64,000 bases of DNA from Chryseobacterium sp. (GTDB lineage: Bacteria > Bacteroidota > Bacteroidia > Flavobacteriales > Weeksellaceae), in NCBI RefSeq assembly GCF_019236175.1, contig NZ_JAFAJM010000019.1, forward strand, positions 186,001 through 250,000. The letters run 5' to 3'. The notes under the pieces are model-generated. The model saw nothing but the letters and a program-made list of their open reading frames with translations, had not been told where the DNA came from and made no database searches. The position numbers were made by a program, and so were the translations under genes. This document shows positions 63,195 to 64,000 of the stretch, piece after piece (within the stretch, counting starts at the first letter, position 1; each line of letters starts with the position of its first letter).

Positions 63195-64000
63195 TTAAAA
63201 GGTAGCAGCAGGAGCCGTTTCGTTGTTCAGTTTTCTCTGGAGGTCGGTTTTCTTTCCTTTTGAGAAATCATAACTAAGCCCCAGAATAAACATTGATTTA
63301 TTGTTCATGATTCTCGTATGAAGTCTGTAATCAACCAGGCTCTCAGAAAGGCTTCTTGTCTGATACTCCGAAGGCATTCCGATCCAGTACATTCCTGTAG
63401 AGAAAGTCCAGTTTTTATGTTTATAACTGAGAAAAACATGATTCTGGTTTTCATTTGTATTAAGAAATGCTCCGTTCAGGCTATACACCGGAAAATTAAA
63501 CTGGTATTGAACTGAAAAAGATTGATACTCTGAGGACAATATAAAATAATTTCCCAGATAATCGTTTTTAATCAGGGCTCCCGCACTTGTTTTTATAGTT
63601 TCTGAAGTAGGAGTAATGACAGCTTTTACTACCAGTAAATTATTTCCGAAAGGTTTATAAGAACCGGTTAACTGCAGTCCGTACCTTTGTCCGTTTTTCC
63701 CGTTTTCATACGTCAGGGCATAACCGCCCAATGTATCATCCTGCACGTAATACTGATTAATCACCCTATCTGTGAAACGGTAGAACAGCGCAGCATTAAA
63801 ATCAAAATATTGATTATTCAGAGAATAAGTCAGTGAATTAGAAAAAACCTGTTGTGATTTCAGGAAAGGGTTCCCTCTTTGCACAATATTGGGAGCCAGC
63901 TGTACTACATTACTGCTGAGCGCATTACTCCACGGGCTCACAGGATTATAGCTTCCTGTAAAACGAAGGCTCTGATTATTTTTAAATTGGTAGCCTACAA
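63195..64000 (-). CDS. Outer-membrane beta-barrel (TonB-dependent receptor-like) protein, partial
   Basis: The frame is open to the window edge (about 268 codons visible), with a natural stop at 63195-63197. The visible part is C-terminal barrel: RFTGSYNPVSPWSNALSSNV, QRGNPFLKSQQVFSNSLTYSLNNQYFDFNAALFYR and repeated aromatic strands. It is typical of the outer membrane beta-barrel family in Bacteroidota that accompanies TonB-dependent receptors. The N-terminus, signal peptide and plug lie outside the window. The ligand cannot be judged. Confidence 0.9.
   Translation of the reverse strand, partial: VGYQFKNNQSLRFTGSYNPVSPWSNALSSNVVQLAPNIVQRGNPFLKSQQVFSNSLTYSLNNQYFDFNAALFYRFTDRVINQYYVQDDTLGGYALTYENGKNGQRYGLQLTGSYKPFGNNLLVVKAVITPTSETIKTSAGALIKNDYLGNYFILSSEYQSFSVQYQFNFPVYSLNGAFLNTNENQNHVFLSYKHKNWTFSTGMYWIGMPSEYQTRSLSESLVDYRLHTRIMNNKSMFILGLSYDFSKGKKTDLQRKLNNETAPAATF

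Overview
The window looks like the chromosome of a Chryseobacterium-like flavobacterium (Bacteroidota). The evidence is low G+C, a SusC/SusD pair, a type IX secretion sorting tail, Bacteroidota-type promoters (TTG, a gap of about 20, then TAnnTTTG) and a classic FMN riboswitch before ribB. No rRNA, tRNA, CRISPR array, integrase or complete insertion sequence was seen. The ends cut a SusD-like lipoprotein (left) and an outer-membrane beta-barrel receptor (right).

Layout. 1-29 kb is mostly conserved chromosome: susD/susC-like genes, rnhB, yidC, pyrG, a beta-helix protein, a YceI protein, radA, an ACP phosphodiesterase-like gene, a secreted subtilase, a HupE/UreJ-like protein and an M1 peptidase. 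A 44-residue double-glycine-leader peptide, too short for routine ORF calling, sits next to a LytS/LytR-type two-component system. A block of four membrane-associated genes (DUF2490, CitMHS, SDF symporter, TerC) leads to groES and groEL. A four-helix-bundle gene bounded by imperfect 28-bp inverted repeats separates groES from groEL.

The most unusual part is 30-41.5 kb. Downstream of groEL, copies of the groEL 3' end recur seven times, usually with its trailing sequence and terminator. They are separated by small AT-rich genes of unrelated kinds: lipoprotein, membrane protein, DUF6794-like protein, Cys-containing secreted protein, PIN-type nuclease, APH-like kinase, and an ABM-domain protein. 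Many units also carry a related upstream promoter segment. The result is a cassette array in which the chaperonin tail is the repeated joint. The tails have two alternative endings, one like native GroEL (GGMPGMM) and one extended (RSATEAN or similar). An XRE regulator with an 18-bp palindrome and its neighbours interrupt the array.

41.5-62 kb is an accessory zone of mostly single plus-strand genes: kelch, DUF4919, DUF2004, rhomboid, DUF2461, DUF1801, TM2, class C beta-lactamase-like, DinB, SHOCT and SUKH. It contains several remnants: a DUF2461 fragment, a DUF2310 C-terminus and a gene with an in-frame TGA. A cluster of DnaA boxes at 58.86-58.98 kb is a candidate replication origin or DnaA-titration site. 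The window ends with FMN riboswitch-ribB and the partial receptor.

All calls come from reading the sequence and from remembered family features. No database search was run, so family names for small proteins are provisional.
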